Assembly (NCBI RefSeq): GCF_003101015.1
Contig: NZ_CP029206.1
Span: forward strand, 1,933,001-1,997,000
Reading direction: 5' to 3'
DNA from: Actinobacillus porcitonsillarum
Lineage (GTDB): Bacteria > Pseudomonadota > Gammaproteobacteria > Enterobacterales > Pasteurellaceae
DNA length: 64,000 nucleotides
This document shows positions 9,561-17,471 of this stretch, in pieces; within the stretch, counting starts at the first letter, position 1, and every line of letters starts with the position of its first letter. A model generated the notes under the pieces. The model was not told the DNA's origin, made no database searches, and saw nothing but the letters and a program-made list of their open reading frames with translations. The position numbers and the translations under genes are program-made.

Positions 9561-9644
9561 AATGAGTAATCCTTATAGAAATTAAGAAAGGGGGCGTTAT
9601 TATAGGGAATATTAGGCTTAAAGGCTGAATATTTTTATTAAATT

Positions 9645-9660
9645 TGTGAACGTTATCACA
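9645..9660 (-). promoter_or_regulatory. CRP-cAMP site upstream of cpdB
   Basis: TGTGA-ACGTTA-TCACA is a perfect 16-base CRP core with flanking T/A-rich bases, 85 bases upstream of the cpdB start. It suggests catabolite control of this nucleotide-scavenging gene. Confidence 0.7.
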
Positions 9661-9670
9661 AAATAGCAAG

Positions 9671-9706
9671 AAAAGAGGGAATGAAGTTATCTCCATTCCC
9701 TCTTTT
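9671..9706. terminator. Terminator at the end of the isc operon
   Basis: AAAAGAGGGAATG (9671-9683) pairs with CATTCCCTCTTTT (9694-9706), 13 bp with a 10-base loop, directly after the iscX stop. On the minus strand the stem ends in TTTTCTTG. It sits just upstream of the CRP site of cpdB. Confidence 0.75.
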
Positions 9707-9901
9707 TTATTCGTACTCTTCTAACCAAATCGTTAAAATTGCTTCTAAAATTTGTTCATTTGATGCTTCCGGATCATCATCAAAATCTTCCATTTCACAA
9801 ATCCATTTGTGCATATCAGTAAAACGTACGGTGGTTGGATCTAAATCTGGGTTCATATCATACAGATTTTCTGCGATCATTCTTACATCAGTCCATTTCA
9901 T
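9707..9901 (-). CDS. iscX: IscX, small acidic iron-sulfur assembly protein
   Basis: A 64-residue acidic protein of the IscX/YfhJ family. It starts [15 protein letters not shown] and continues through [14 protein letters not shown] to [10 protein letters not shown], all family hallmarks. IscX binds IscS and iron and modulates the rate of cluster assembly. The gene is last in the isc operon. Its ATG overlaps the fdx stop by one base (TAATG), so the two are translationally coupled. The hairpin at 9671-9706 then ends the transcript. Confidence 0.95.
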   Translation of the reverse strand: MKWTDVRMIAENLYDMNPDLDPTTVRFTDMHKWICEMEDFDDDPEASNEQILEAILTIWLEEYE

Positions 9902-10242
9902 TAGTGTGCGGCCTCATTTGCGTGGTTTAAGTTATATTTTGGAATTTCAACAACTAAGTCTTCATCACCAATAACACATTGGCAACTTAAACGACTTTCC
10001 ATTTCTAAACCCCAAGCTTTATCTAACATATCTTCTTCTTGATCCGAGCTTTCGTTTAATGAATCAAAGCCTTCACGAATAACCACGTGGCAAGTCGTAC
10101 AAGCACAAGAACCATCACAAGCGTGATGAATTTCAACCCCTGCATTGTGAGCAACTTCTAATAAGTTTTCGCCGGTTTGAGCTTCAACAACCATACCCTC
10201 TGGGCAAAATTCTTCATGTGGAAGAAAAACTACTTTTGGCAT
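9901..10242 (-). CDS. fdx: ISC-type [2Fe-2S] ferredoxin
   Basis: Electron donor for iron-sulfur cluster assembly, adrenodoxin type, 113 residues. Cluster ligands appear as C42, C48 and C51 (in [11 protein letters not shown]), with a fourth in the SRLSCQC segment near residue 87. There is also an extra Cys at 46. It lies between hscA and iscX, with a 75-base gap upstream that holds a REP-like palindrome. Confidence 0.96.
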   Translation of the reverse strand: MPKVVFLPHEEFCPEGMVVEAQTGENLLEVAHNAGVEIHHACDGSCACTTCHVVIREGFDSLNESSDQEEDMLDKAWGLEMESRLSCQCVIGDEDLVVEIPKYNLNHANEAAH

Positions 10243-10269
10243 AATGTCCTCTATATTTTCTGTTTATTT

Positions 10270-10300
10270 GTAGGGGGCGGGCACATCGCCCCACCCCTAC
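10270..10300. repeat. REP-like GC-rich palindrome in the hscA-fdx gap
   Basis: GTAGGGGGCGGGCACATCGC and then CCCACCCCTAC: outer arms GTAGGGG/CCCCTAC, inner arms GGGC/GCCC. It is markedly GC-rich against its surroundings. The same design recurs at 15345, and a shorter relative at 1559 and 52834. It may stabilise or cut the isc mRNA. Confidence 0.55.
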
Positions 10301-10317
10301 CATTCTTTCTATCGATT

Positions 10318-12174
10318 TTAATTCATCACTTCATCTACCGTTTTACCCGCTAAGGCTTTTTGGATAGATAAATTCATTCGTCTTGCCGCAAATTCTTGCG
10401 TAGCAAGATCTAAATCTTTAATACCTTGTTGAATAGCAAAACGATCCGTTCCTTTTTTCAAATCCAATAACTGCTGAATTTGGGCTTCAATCGCTTTAAA
10501 TTCTTCAACGCTTAATACTTCTGCCCCATCTTGTTGTAACGCAGAAATCACGGTATCAATCGTACGATCTGCTTCAACTCGTTGTTCAGCAAGCTGACGA
10601 GCTTCCATATCTTCTTTGGCATTCGCCATAGATGACTTAATCATTTGTGTGACTTCTTCATCCGTTAAGCCGTAAGAGGGTTTAATTTGAATAGAAGCCT
10701 GCACTTTCGTGCTTTTTTCCATTGCCGTAACACTTAATAAACCATCGGCATCCACTTGATATGTCACTCGAATTGTTGCAGCACCCGCCACCATTGGAGG
10801 AATACCACGCAATGTAAAACGACCAAGAGAGCGACAATCTTCAACTAATTCACGTTCGCCTTGTAACACGTGCACCGACATTGCGGTTTGCCCATCTTTA
10901 GCTGTCGTAAACTCTTGGGCTCGTGCCACAGGGATTGTCGTGTTACGAGGAATGATTTTCTCAACCAATCCCCCCATTGTTTCAATGCCTAATGATAATG
11001 GAACCACGTCCAGCAATAGCATATCGCTATCAGGTTTATTTCCTACCAAAATATCGGCTTGGATGGCAGCCCCTAACGCCACCACTTTATCTGGGTCAAT
11101 AGAGGTTAAAGGTGTTTTCCCGAAAAACTCGCCCACTTGTTCACGCACAAAAGGCACTCTCGTTGAACCGCCAACCATAACAACTTCTCTAATTTCTTCG
11201 TTTTCAACGCTGGCATCTTTTAATGCACGGCGGCAAGTCATTAAAGAACGTCTGACAAGCGGTTGAATAAGCTCATTAAATTGCAAGCGGGAGATACGAC
11301 CTTGCCAATTTGCAAATTTCACATCAATTTCATCCGCTTGCGAAAGTGCAATTTTGGTTTGAGTAGCTAATGTTAATAATTCACGTTGTTCATTTGCTGT
11401 TTGTGGTTTATAACCTGCTTGTTCTGAAATCCAGTTTGCCAATAGATGATCAAAATCATCACCACCTAGCGCAGTATCGCCTCCAGTAGCTAACACTTCA
11501 AACACGCCTCGACTTAAACGCAAAATTGAAATATCAAAAGTACCGCCACCTAAATCATAAACAGCAATAACACCTTCCTGCCCACTATCTAAACCATAAG
11601 CTATTGCCGCTGCTGTTGGTTCGTTTAATAAACGTAAAACATTCAAGCCAGCTAAACGAGCAGCATCTTTTGTACTTTGGCGTTGTGCATCATCAAAATA
11701 TGCCGGAACTGTAATAACCACGCCTGATAATTCGCCACCTAAACGTTGCTCTGCAAATTGATTTAAGTGACTTAAAATATCAGCAGACACTTCAATCGGG
11801 CTTTTATTACCTTGCTTTGTTTGAATAAGAGGTAAGCCGTTATCGGTTGCTGAAAATTGATATGGCAGATCAGGATAACGTGTTTGAACATCACTCAAAG
11901 AGCGGCCGATTAAACGTTTTGCTGAAATAATTGTATTCTGAGGATCCGTTGAAGCCTGTGCAAATGCTTCTACCCCAACTGTTTTGCGTTCTGCCCCATA
12001 ATGCACCACTGACGGTACTAATGCTCGCTCTTTCTCATCAAGTAGTACGGTTGTCGTACCGCTACGAACACTTGCGACTAATGAATTGGTTGTACCAAGA
12101 TCAATCCCGACCGCCAAACGATGTTGGTGCGGTGCAGCTGTTTGCCCCGGTTCCGCAATTTGAAGTAATGCCAT
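10318..12174 (-). CDS. hscA: Hsp70-type chaperone HscA for Fe-S transfer
   Basis: A specialised Hsp70 (618 residues) that, with HscB, binds the LPPVK motif of IscU and drives cluster transfer. The nucleotide-binding domain shows [10 protein letters not shown] (about 23-32), [14 protein letters not shown] and [13 protein letters not shown]. The substrate domain follows from about residue 390 (SLGIETMGG). Its own partner HscB is encoded upstream, but two unrelated genes and a DUF559 remnant separate them here. A gap of about 290 bases upstream means it may need its own promoter or long read-through. Confidence 0.96.
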   Translation of the reverse strand: MALLQIAEPGQTAAPHQHRLAVGIDLGTTNSLVASVRSGTTTVLLDEKERALVPSVVHYGAERKTVGVEAFAQASTDPQNTIISAKRLIGRSLSDVQTRYPDLPYQFSATDNGLPLIQTKQGNKSPIEVSADILSHLNQFAEQRLGGELSGVVITVPAYFDDAQRQSTKDAARLAGLNVLRLLNEPTAAAIAYGLDSGQEGVIAVYDLGGGTFDISILRLSRGVFEVLATGGDTALGGDDFDHLLANWISEQAGYKPQTANEQRELLTLATQTKIALSQADEIDVKFANWQGRISRLQFNELIQPLVRRSLMTCRRALKDASVENEEIREVVMVGGSTRVPFVREQVGEFFGKTPLTSIDPDKVVALGAAIQADILVGNKPDSDMLLLDVVPLSLGIETMGGLVEKIIPRNTTIPVARAQEFTTAKDGQTAMSVHVLQGERELVEDCRSLGRFTLRGIPPMVAGAATIRVTYQVDADGLLSVTAMEKSTKVQASIQIKPSYGLTDEEVTQMIKSSMANAKEDMEARQLAEQRVEADRTIDTVISALQQDGAEVLSVEEFKAIEAQIQQLLDLKKGTDRFAIQQGIKDLDLATQEFAARRMNLSIQKALAGKTVDEVMN

Positions 12175-12269
12175 TATTTATTTTTCTCTAGTAAATGATT
12201 TCCCTTCTAGAAAAAGGAAATAGTCTTAATGCTAAATAGTTAAATTTTTATAATTTGCAGAAGAGATAA

Positions 12270-12324
12270 CTCTCTCCCCTTGTGGGAGAGAGACAGATTT
12301 TTGCTTCGTTCAGAAGCAAAAATC
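12270..12324. repeat. Tandem hairpins trailing the DUF559 remnant
   Basis: Two perfect stem-loops lie side by side. CTCTCTCCC (12270-12278) pairs with GGGAGAGAG (12284-12292), and GATTTTTGCTTC (12296-12307) pairs with GAAGCAAAAATC (12313-12324). They directly follow the 3' end of the DUF559 fragment on the minus strand. They look like part of that inserted unit rather than a host terminator, since no T-run follows. Confidence 0.5.
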
Positions 12325-12463
12325 AGAGAGAGGGGTTCTCTACTGCATAAAAAATTGTATCTAATACACTTTCCAATGAAGCATAAACTTCATTATTCCA
12401 AAAGCGTAACACCTTAAAACCTTGTAAATTTAAAAATCGTGTTCTTTCCTCATCATATTCTTT
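12323..12463 (-). pseudogene. C-terminal remnant of a DUF559 (endonuclease-like) protein
   Basis: Minus-strand translation directly after the DUF2625 stop reads KEYDEERTRFLNLQGFKVLR, then FWNNEVYASLESVLDTI and FYAVENPSL, ending at a TGA at 12323-12325. This is the C-terminal third of DUF559 proteins (Vsr/PD-(D/E)XK-like fold). The catalytic N-terminal part and any start codon are missing. The fragment is in the same frame as DUF2625 and begins at the codon after its TAA. It is a relic, probably of a small inserted gene. Confidence 0.7.
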
Positions 12464-13096
12464 TTATGCTACTGAATACCCCATATTTTCAGGAGCGAAT
12501 TCATTTTGATAATGTCTTTCTACCGGAACAGCAATATGATTTTCGCCACTCAAAATTTGGTGACCTTGCAATTTTTCAACATCTGATTGCCAATTATCCC
12601 AACGTAACTCTTGATAGAAAGCATTTAAATCGCCGGCTAATGCCCAGCCTAAAAATTCGGAGTAGCCTAAATTGGTATTCTGCCACGCTTTTTTTAGTGG
12701 ATGATAATAAAAAACTTTACCCACTTCTGAGCCTAATCCGCCGGCATTAATTGCAAAATAACCACCTACAGCGTCATCTGCAACCAATAGATGGCTTGGT
12801 TGTTCGCCAGATTGTTTAAAGGTTTTACCAAAGTTCCAATCAAAAAGCCCTCTTGGCAACTTTTCATTACCCGAACCTAAAATGCGTAACCAACCGTGAT
12901 CAATTAATACACCACCTGTTTCATACACCATTGCACCAAGTGGCGAACGGGTTGAAAGCTGCATACCAACTAACGCAGCACTAGCATCTTCAGGATAACT
13001 CACTAAAATTTCATAATGATTTTTAGCTTGCGTAAACCAATCTCTTAAAATTAGCCATGCGGAGTTTTTATCTAATAATTCTTCTAAACTTTTCAC
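12464..13096 (-). CDS. DUF2625 family protein inside the isc operon
   Basis: A 210-residue soluble protein of the DUF2625 family. It shows the SAWLILRDWFTQAKNHYEIL start, the SPLGAMVYETGGVLIDHGWL core, GDLNAFYQELRW, and no signal peptide. The function is unknown. Start is GTG at 13096, which overlaps the TAG of the glycosyltransferase by one base (TAGTG), so the two are coupled. It lies between hscB and hscA, an unusual place. In H. influenzae-type isc operons hscB and hscA are normally adjacent. Confidence 0.75.
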   Translation of the reverse strand: MKSLEELLDKNSAWLILRDWFTQAKNHYEILVSYPEDASAALVGMQLSTRSPLGAMVYETGGVLIDHGWLRILGSGNEKLPRGLFDWNFGKTFKQSGEQPSHLLVADDAVGGYFAINAGGLGSEVGKVFYYHPLKKAWQNTNLGYSEFLGWALAGDLNAFYQELRWDNWQSDVEKLQGHQILSGENHIAVPVERHYQNEFAPENMGYSVA

Positions 13097-13911
13097 TATT
13101 TATCCTTATATCGGGTAATAATATCCAACCAATTTAATTTATAATAAAACCAATAATATTCTCGGAATGGTACACCATCTATTGGCAACCACGGTTTATA
13201 TTTTGTATTAAAATGCAAGATAAGAGGAATATCATTTTCTTGACGGTGAATATATTGCGTTACTCCATTTCTTCGATAAAGATATTCTGCACCAACTAGA
13301 TAATTTAAATAAGGATTTAATTCTATCCAATTGTTTTGAAATAAAATATTTAATACTTCTTGATCACCATCTTCAAGTTTTTCATTTAGCCTATCTGTTA
13401 GCTCCAGTGCTTTTAATGTAATTTCTTGTTCGCGCCAAAGTTTATTATTAATTAACAAAACACCAGCATTAAAATGTCTTTTCTGATGAAAATTAAAAGC
13501 TATATCATCTAATGATGCCGCAACATAATGATCATTAAGTTCTAAATCAAAAAAGATAGAGAGTGAACCATTTACAACCAAATCACAATCTAAATAAAGA
13601 ACTTTATCATCATTTACAAATGTCGGGATAAAATATCTAAAAAAGGTCGAAGCTGATGAAATATGAGGTAAAGTTTTATATTCTTCAAGCTGATGACAAT
13701 TTACTTTTGCATCAATAATTTCACAGTTTATTTGGTTTAAATATGTATTTAAATATTCAAACCATTCTTTAGAAAAATCCCGATTTAAAAGAATAATATT
13801 TAAATTGGTATTATGATAACAAATAGATTTAATAGTTGTTTCTAATTGCTCTGAGAATTTTATATCTGCAGCCAATATAATTGTTTGTTTATTTATTTCA
13901 CCATATTTCAT
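13096..13911 (-). CDS. Family 8 glycosyltransferase inside the isc operon
   Basis: A 271-residue glycosyltransferase of the GT8 (LgtC/galactosyltransferase) family. It has IILAADIKFSEQLETTIKSI near the start, the metal-binding DxD in VLYLDCDLVVNG (about residue 105), the HFNAGVLLINNKLWR acceptor loop, DGDQEVLNILF, and a late LHFNTKYKPW motif. Members move hexoses from UDP-sugars onto lipooligosaccharide. Here the acceptor is unknown. It has no signal peptide and presumably acts at the inner face of the membrane. It is visibly more AT-rich than the isc genes around it, which suggests recent acquisition. Confidence 0.8.
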   Translation of the reverse strand: MKYGEINKQTIILAADIKFSEQLETTIKSICYHNTNLNIILLNRDFSKEWFEYLNTYLNQINCEIIDAKVNCHQLEEYKTLPHISSASTFFRYFIPTFVNDDKVLYLDCDLVVNGSLSIFFDLELNDHYVAASLDDIAFNFHQKRHFNAGVLLINNKLWREQEITLKALELTDRLNEKLEDGDQEVLNILFQNNWIELNPYLNYLVGAEYLYRRNGVTQYIHRQENDIPLILHFNTKYKPWLPIDGVPFREYYWFYYKLNWLDIITRYKDK

Positions 13912-13940
13912 ATCACTAAGTTTATCAAAAGATAAATCAT

Positions 13941-14462
13941 CTAAAATTTTAACAATTTTTCTTCAACCTTCTCAATCTGAAAAATTAGCTTTTTAAAGTA
14001 GCGAAGTTTGTCTGTTAAGGTATTTGCCATCGCCCATTCTGCTTTTTCTAGTGCATTTTCTAACTGCTGTAAAATGTGCTTTTGTTCCGTTTGAATAAAC
14101 TTTAAAAAAGAGAATAATGCTTCTTCATCTTGTTGATGTTCTATCGCTTCTAATTTTTCGTGCCATTCCATTTGTTGCATTAGAAAATCAATATCTTTCA
14201 TACTCTTTTCTTCTAAATTTTTTTCTTTGCCAGTATGAATTTTGATGATTTCTTCAGCCCTTAAGATCGGATCTTTTAAGATTTGCAATGCTTGATTAAC
14301 ATCAGCGGATTTCTCAATTGCCAAACGTTGTTCTGCCGCAGAATGATTTGCGAAGTTATCCGGATGGAGCTCTTTTTGCAGATTTAAATAACGTTCAGAA
14401 AGTAAGGCTTGATCAAGCTGAAATTGTACGGGTAACCCGAAAAGTTCAAAAGGATTATGCAT
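13941..14462 (-). CDS. hscB: J-domain co-chaperone HscB
   Basis: DnaJ-type partner of HscA that delivers IscU and stimulates its ATPase, 173 residues. The N-terminal J domain carries the HPD motif at 33-35 (ELHPDNF). The C-terminal three-helix domain (MKDIDFLMQQMEWHEKLE and onward) binds IscU. It follows iscA by 8 bases. The gene after it is the inserted GT8 gene instead of hscA. Confidence 0.95.
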   Translation of the reverse strand: MHNPFELFGLPVQFQLDQALLSERYLNLQKELHPDNFANHSAAEQRLAIEKSADVNQALQILKDPILRAEEIIKIHTGKEKNLEEKSMKDIDFLMQQMEWHEKLEAIEHQQDEEALFSFLKFIQTEQKHILQQLENALEKAEWAMANTLTDKLRYFKKLIFQIEKVEEKLLKF

Positions 14463-14470
14463 AATAACCT

Positions 14471-14794
14471 CTAAACACTAAAACTTTCGCCACAACCGCA
14501 CTCATTTTTAACATTTGGGTTGGTGTATTTAAAGCCTTCATTTAAGCCTTCTTTGACAAAGTCTAATTGCGTGCCATCAAGATAAGTTAAACTTTTCTCA
14601 TCGACAATAACTTTTACGCCGTGTTGTTCAAAAACGTGATCATCTTCATTTAAAACATCAACAAATTCAAGTACATAAGCTAATCCTGAGCAACCTGAAG
14701 TTTTCACACCTAAACGCAATCCGATACCTTTACCTCGATTTTCAAGGAAGGTTTTTACACGATTTGCGGCAGCTTCTGTAAGGGTAATTGCCAT
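14471..14794 (-). CDS. iscA: IscA, A-type Fe-S carrier
   Basis: A 107-residue A-type carrier that accepts clusters or iron and passes them on to apo-proteins. The three conserved cysteines are C35 (TSGCSGLAY) and C99/C101 ([11 protein letters not shown]). The gap to iscU upstream (14795-14922) holds two hairpin-forming stretches, one built from a degenerate uptake-signal pair. Confidence 0.96.
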   Translation of the reverse strand: MAITLTEAAANRVKTFLENRGKGIGLRLGVKTSGCSGLAYVLEFVDVLNEDDHVFEQHGVKVIVDEKSLTYLDGTQLDFVKEGLNEGFKYTNPNVKNECGCGESFSV

Positions 14795-14922
14795 TATTTC
14801 TCCTTAATATAATCAATTCCAAAAGCATTGAAATGCTTTCAATCATTTTGGAAATGGCTATAAAAAATTGTAAGCGGTCGGATTTCGCAAATTTTTTGCA
14901 AAATACAACCGCTTATTCAATA

Positions 14923-15306
14923 CTATTTACCGTTTTTTTCTTTGTAATCTGCAATTGCTGCTTTAATTGCATCTTCCGCTAAAATTGAACAGTGAACTTT
15001 TACCGGCGGTAATTCTAACTCTTCAGCAATATCGCTATTTTTAATCGCACCGGCTTCTTCTAAAGATTTACCTTTTACCCATTCAGTAATTAAAGAACTT
15101 GAAGCGATTGCAGAGCCACAACCATATGCTTTAAAGCGTGCATCTTCAATAATCCCCTGATCGTTCACTTTAATTTGTAAACGTAAAATATCACCACACG
15201 CAGGTGCGCCAACCATACCTGTACCAATATCTGCTGCTTCTTTATCGAATGTTCCTACATTACGTGGATTTTCGTAATGATCGATTACTTTTTCGCTGTA
15301 TGCCAT
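14923..15306 (-). CDS. iscU: IscU Fe-S scaffold
   Basis: The scaffold on which [2Fe-2S] clusters form, 127 residues. Ligand cysteines are C37, C63 and C106, with the essential D39 after C37 (ACGD). The HscA-binding LPPVK motif is at 99-103. The gene lies between iscS and iscA; the 83-base gap to iscS contains a GC-rich palindrome. Confidence 0.97.
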   Translation of the reverse strand: MAYSEKVIDHYENPRNVGTFDKEAADIGTGMVGAPACGDILRLQIKVNDQGIIEDARFKAYGCGSAIASSSLITEWVKGKSLEEAGAIKNSDIAEELELPPVKVHCSILAEDAIKAAIADYKEKNGK

Positions 15307-15344
15307 TTTTGTATTCCTCTATCTTTCTGCTTTCACAGAATTTC

Positions 15345-15370
15345 GTAGGGGTGGGGTTACCCCACCCTAT
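15345..15370. repeat. REP-like GC-rich palindrome in the iscS-iscU gap
   Basis: GTAGGGGTGGGGTTACCCCA and then CCCTAT; the inner arms GTGGGG/CCCCAC pair around TTA. It is the second copy of this design inside the isc operon (the other is at 10270). Confidence 0.55.
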
Positions 15371-15389
15371 TTATAATATCAATGAAAAA

Positions 15390-16610
15390 TTAGTGATGGT
15401 TCCACTCAATTTTTGATAAATCTACACCATCTTTGAACATTTCCCATAATGGAGAAAGATCACGTAATTTCACAATGGCTTTACGTACGATTTCAATGGT
15501 GTAATCAATTTCTTCTTCAGTTGTCCAACGTCCTAATGAGAAACGAATTGAACTATGCGCTAATTCATCATCACGACCAATCGCACGTAATACGTAAGAT
15601 GGCTCTAAACTTGCTGATGTACACGCAGAACCTGATGATACGGCAATATCACGTAATGCCATCATTAACGATTCGCCTTCTACGAAGTTGAAGCTGATGT
15701 TTAAATTGCTATCAACACGTTTGCCTTCTTCCATAGAACCGTTTACATAAACTTCTTCAATATCTTTAAAGCCGTTATATAAACGATCACGAAGTGCTTT
15801 AATGCGAGGCATTTCAGTTGCCATTTCTTCTTTTGCGATACGATACGCTTCGCCCATACCTACAATTTGGTGTACAGGTAATGTGCCTGAACGCATACCA
15901 CGCTCGTGTCCACCACCGTGAATAATCGCTTCGATACGAACACGAGGCTTACGGCATACATATAAACCGCCGATACCTTTTGGTCCGTAAAGTTTATGGC
16001 TAGAGAATGACATTAAATCCACTTTTAACTCTTGCACATTAACTGGAATTTTACCGACAGATTGGGTTGCATCAACGTGGAAAATAATTTTTTTCGTACG
16101 GCACATTTCGCCAATAGCTTTGATGTCTTGAATAACACCGATTTCATTGTTTACGTGCATGACTGAAATTAAAATTGTATCCGGGCGAATTGCTGCTTCT
16201 AATTTCGCTAAATCCAATAAACCGTCTGTTTCAGGTTCTAAATAAGTTACCTCAAAACCTTCACGCTCTAATTGACGGCAAGTATCTAATACCGCTTTAT
16301 GCTCTGTTTTTACGGTAATAATGTGCTTACCTTTCGTTTGGTAGAAGTGCGCAGCGCCTTTGATTGCTAAGTTATCAGACTCTGTTGCTCCTGATGTGAA
16401 GACGATTTCACGGCTGTCTGCACCGATTAAATCAGCAATATGGTTACGAGCAACATCAACAGCTTCTTCCGCTTCCCAGCCAAATTTATGTGAACGAGAT
16501 GCAGGGTTACCAAAGATACCGTCTTTGGTCATATATTCCATCATTTTTTTTGCAACACGTTCGTCCATTGGCGTTGTTGCTGCATAATCTAAATAAATAG
16601 GTAATTTCAT
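15390..16610 (-). CDS. iscS: Cysteine desulfurase IscS
   Basis: A PLP enzyme that removes sulfur from cysteine and hands it to IscU and to tRNA thiolation, 406 residues. The PLP lysine lies in [12 protein letters not shown] (about 208). The catalytic persulfide Cys is in the loop [17 protein letters not shown] (about 330). The [10 protein letters not shown] segment that cradles PLP is also clear. The C-terminus ends in IEWNHH, typical of group I IscS. It follows iscR by 51 bases. Confidence 0.97.
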   Translation of the reverse strand: MKLPIYLDYAATTPMDERVAKKMMEYMTKDGIFGNPASRSHKFGWEAEEAVDVARNHIADLIGADSREIVFTSGATESDNLAIKGAAHFYQTKGKHIITVKTEHKAVLDTCRQLEREGFEVTYLEPETDGLLDLAKLEAAIRPDTILISVMHVNNEIGVIQDIKAIGEMCRTKKIIFHVDATQSVGKIPVNVQELKVDLMSFSSHKLYGPKGIGGLYVCRKPRVRIEAIIHGGGHERGMRSGTLPVHQIVGMGEAYRIAKEEMATEMPRIKALRDRLYNGFKDIEEVYVNGSMEEGKRVDSNLNISFNFVEGESLMMALRDIAVSSGSACTSASLEPSYVLRAIGRDDELAHSSIRFSLGRWTTEEEIDYTIEIVRKAIVKLRDLSPLWEMFKDGVDLSKIEWNHH

Positions 16611-16661
16611 TATTACTCCTAAATTTACGACAAGCGGTCGTTTTTTATCGAAATTTGCAAT

Positions 16662-17114
16662 TTAGTGTTTGTGAGGATGTTCATGACAATGTGATTTCTC
16701 ACAATCGTGATCCGAATTCTCTTTAACTAAATCTTCTAGTGAAACGGTATTTAGAAAAACACCAATTTGTTCCTCTAAACGTTCCCACAATGTATGAGTT
16801 AAACATGTTGAATCTTTACGGCAATTACCGCTGCCTTTGCATTTGGTCACATCAACACTCTCATTCACAGCCGCAATAATCATACCCACCGAAATTTCTT
16901 TCGGCGATTTTTCTAATTTATATCCCCCGCCAGGGCCTCGAACACTATGAACGATACCATCGCGGCGTAATTGTGCAAAAAGCTGTTCTAAATAAGATAA
17001 TGAAATGGCTTGACGATCTGCAATATCTGCAAGGCTAACCGGTTCTTCTTTGCCATGAATAGCAATATCTAAAATTGCCGTTACTGCATAACGTCCTCTT
17101 GACGTTAATCTCAT
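16662..17114 (-). CDS. iscR: IscR, Fe-S-sensing repressor of the isc operon
   Basis: An Rrf2-family regulator (150 residues) whose [2Fe-2S] form represses the isc operon. The winged helix occupies residues 1-80 ([20 protein letters not shown], then [18 protein letters not shown] and RGPGGGY). Cluster ligands are C92, C98, C104 and H107. The last ~17 residues are unusually rich in His, Cys and acidic residues ([17 protein letters not shown]), a tail that looks metal-binding and is not like that of E. coli IscR. Ribosome-binding site GAGGGC precedes ATG 17114. A type 1 IscR site overlaps its promoter. Confidence 0.96.
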   Translation of the reverse strand: MRLTSRGRYAVTAILDIAIHGKEEPVSLADIADRQAISLSYLEQLFAQLRRDGIVHSVRGPGGGYKLEKSPKEISVGMIIAAVNESVDVTKCKGSGNCRKDSTCLTHTLWERLEEQIGVFLNTVSLEDLVKENSDHDCEKSHCHEHPHKH

Positions 17115-17173
17115 AAATTTGCCCTCATTTAAATGGCGTTCAAGAAAGACTTGAAAACGATATTGATTTTGAT

Positions 17174-17198
17174 TGACTTGACTATTTTAGTCAAGTAT
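17174..17198 (-). promoter_or_regulatory. Type 1 IscR-binding site over the iscR promoter
   Basis: On the minus strand the 25 bases begin ATACTTGACTAAAATAGTC and continue AAGTCA. They match the type 1 consensus ATAsyyGACTrwwwyAGTCrrsTAT except for the last triplet. The site contains a TTGACT -35 (17194-17189); CAAAAT at 17171-17166 is a plausible -10 at 17-base spacing. Holo-IscR bound here would block RNA polymerase. Confidence 0.8.
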
Positions 17199-17471
17199 TT
17201 TGGTTTGGTTTAAACTTATTGATTTGAAAGGTTTTACAAATGAGAGTAAAACAAAAAACATAATTTCCTATTATAGATGTTTTTCACTTGAGTTTAAACT
17301 GAAAAACAGAAGAACAAATTATCTATTTCAAAAATTAAACAAAGTTCACTCCAACTGGTCGGAACAGCCTGATTTCCCCCTTCAAAAGATTGCAATCTCT
17401 GCTTTCGCTCCGTAAAATCCCCGAGAATTTTTATCAATCCCTTTAAAATATCAATAACAAAGGATCTACAA
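17199..17471. other. Intergenic region between iscR promoter and fadL
   Basis: About 270 bases upstream of fadL that, with the iscR leader, make a gene-free stretch of 357 bases. I see no convincing coding sequence (the short plus-strand frame at 17200-17415 has no homology I recognise). An AAAGGA ribosome-binding site lies at 17460-17465, just before the fadL start. The fadL promoter must lie here, but I could not assign it. Confidence 0.4.

Noticed and set aside
17200-17415. A 71-residue plus-strand frame between iscR and fadL
   Set aside because: No ribosome-binding site, no recognisable domain and amino-acid composition typical of AT-rich non-coding DNA; the region must hold the iscR and fadL promoters.
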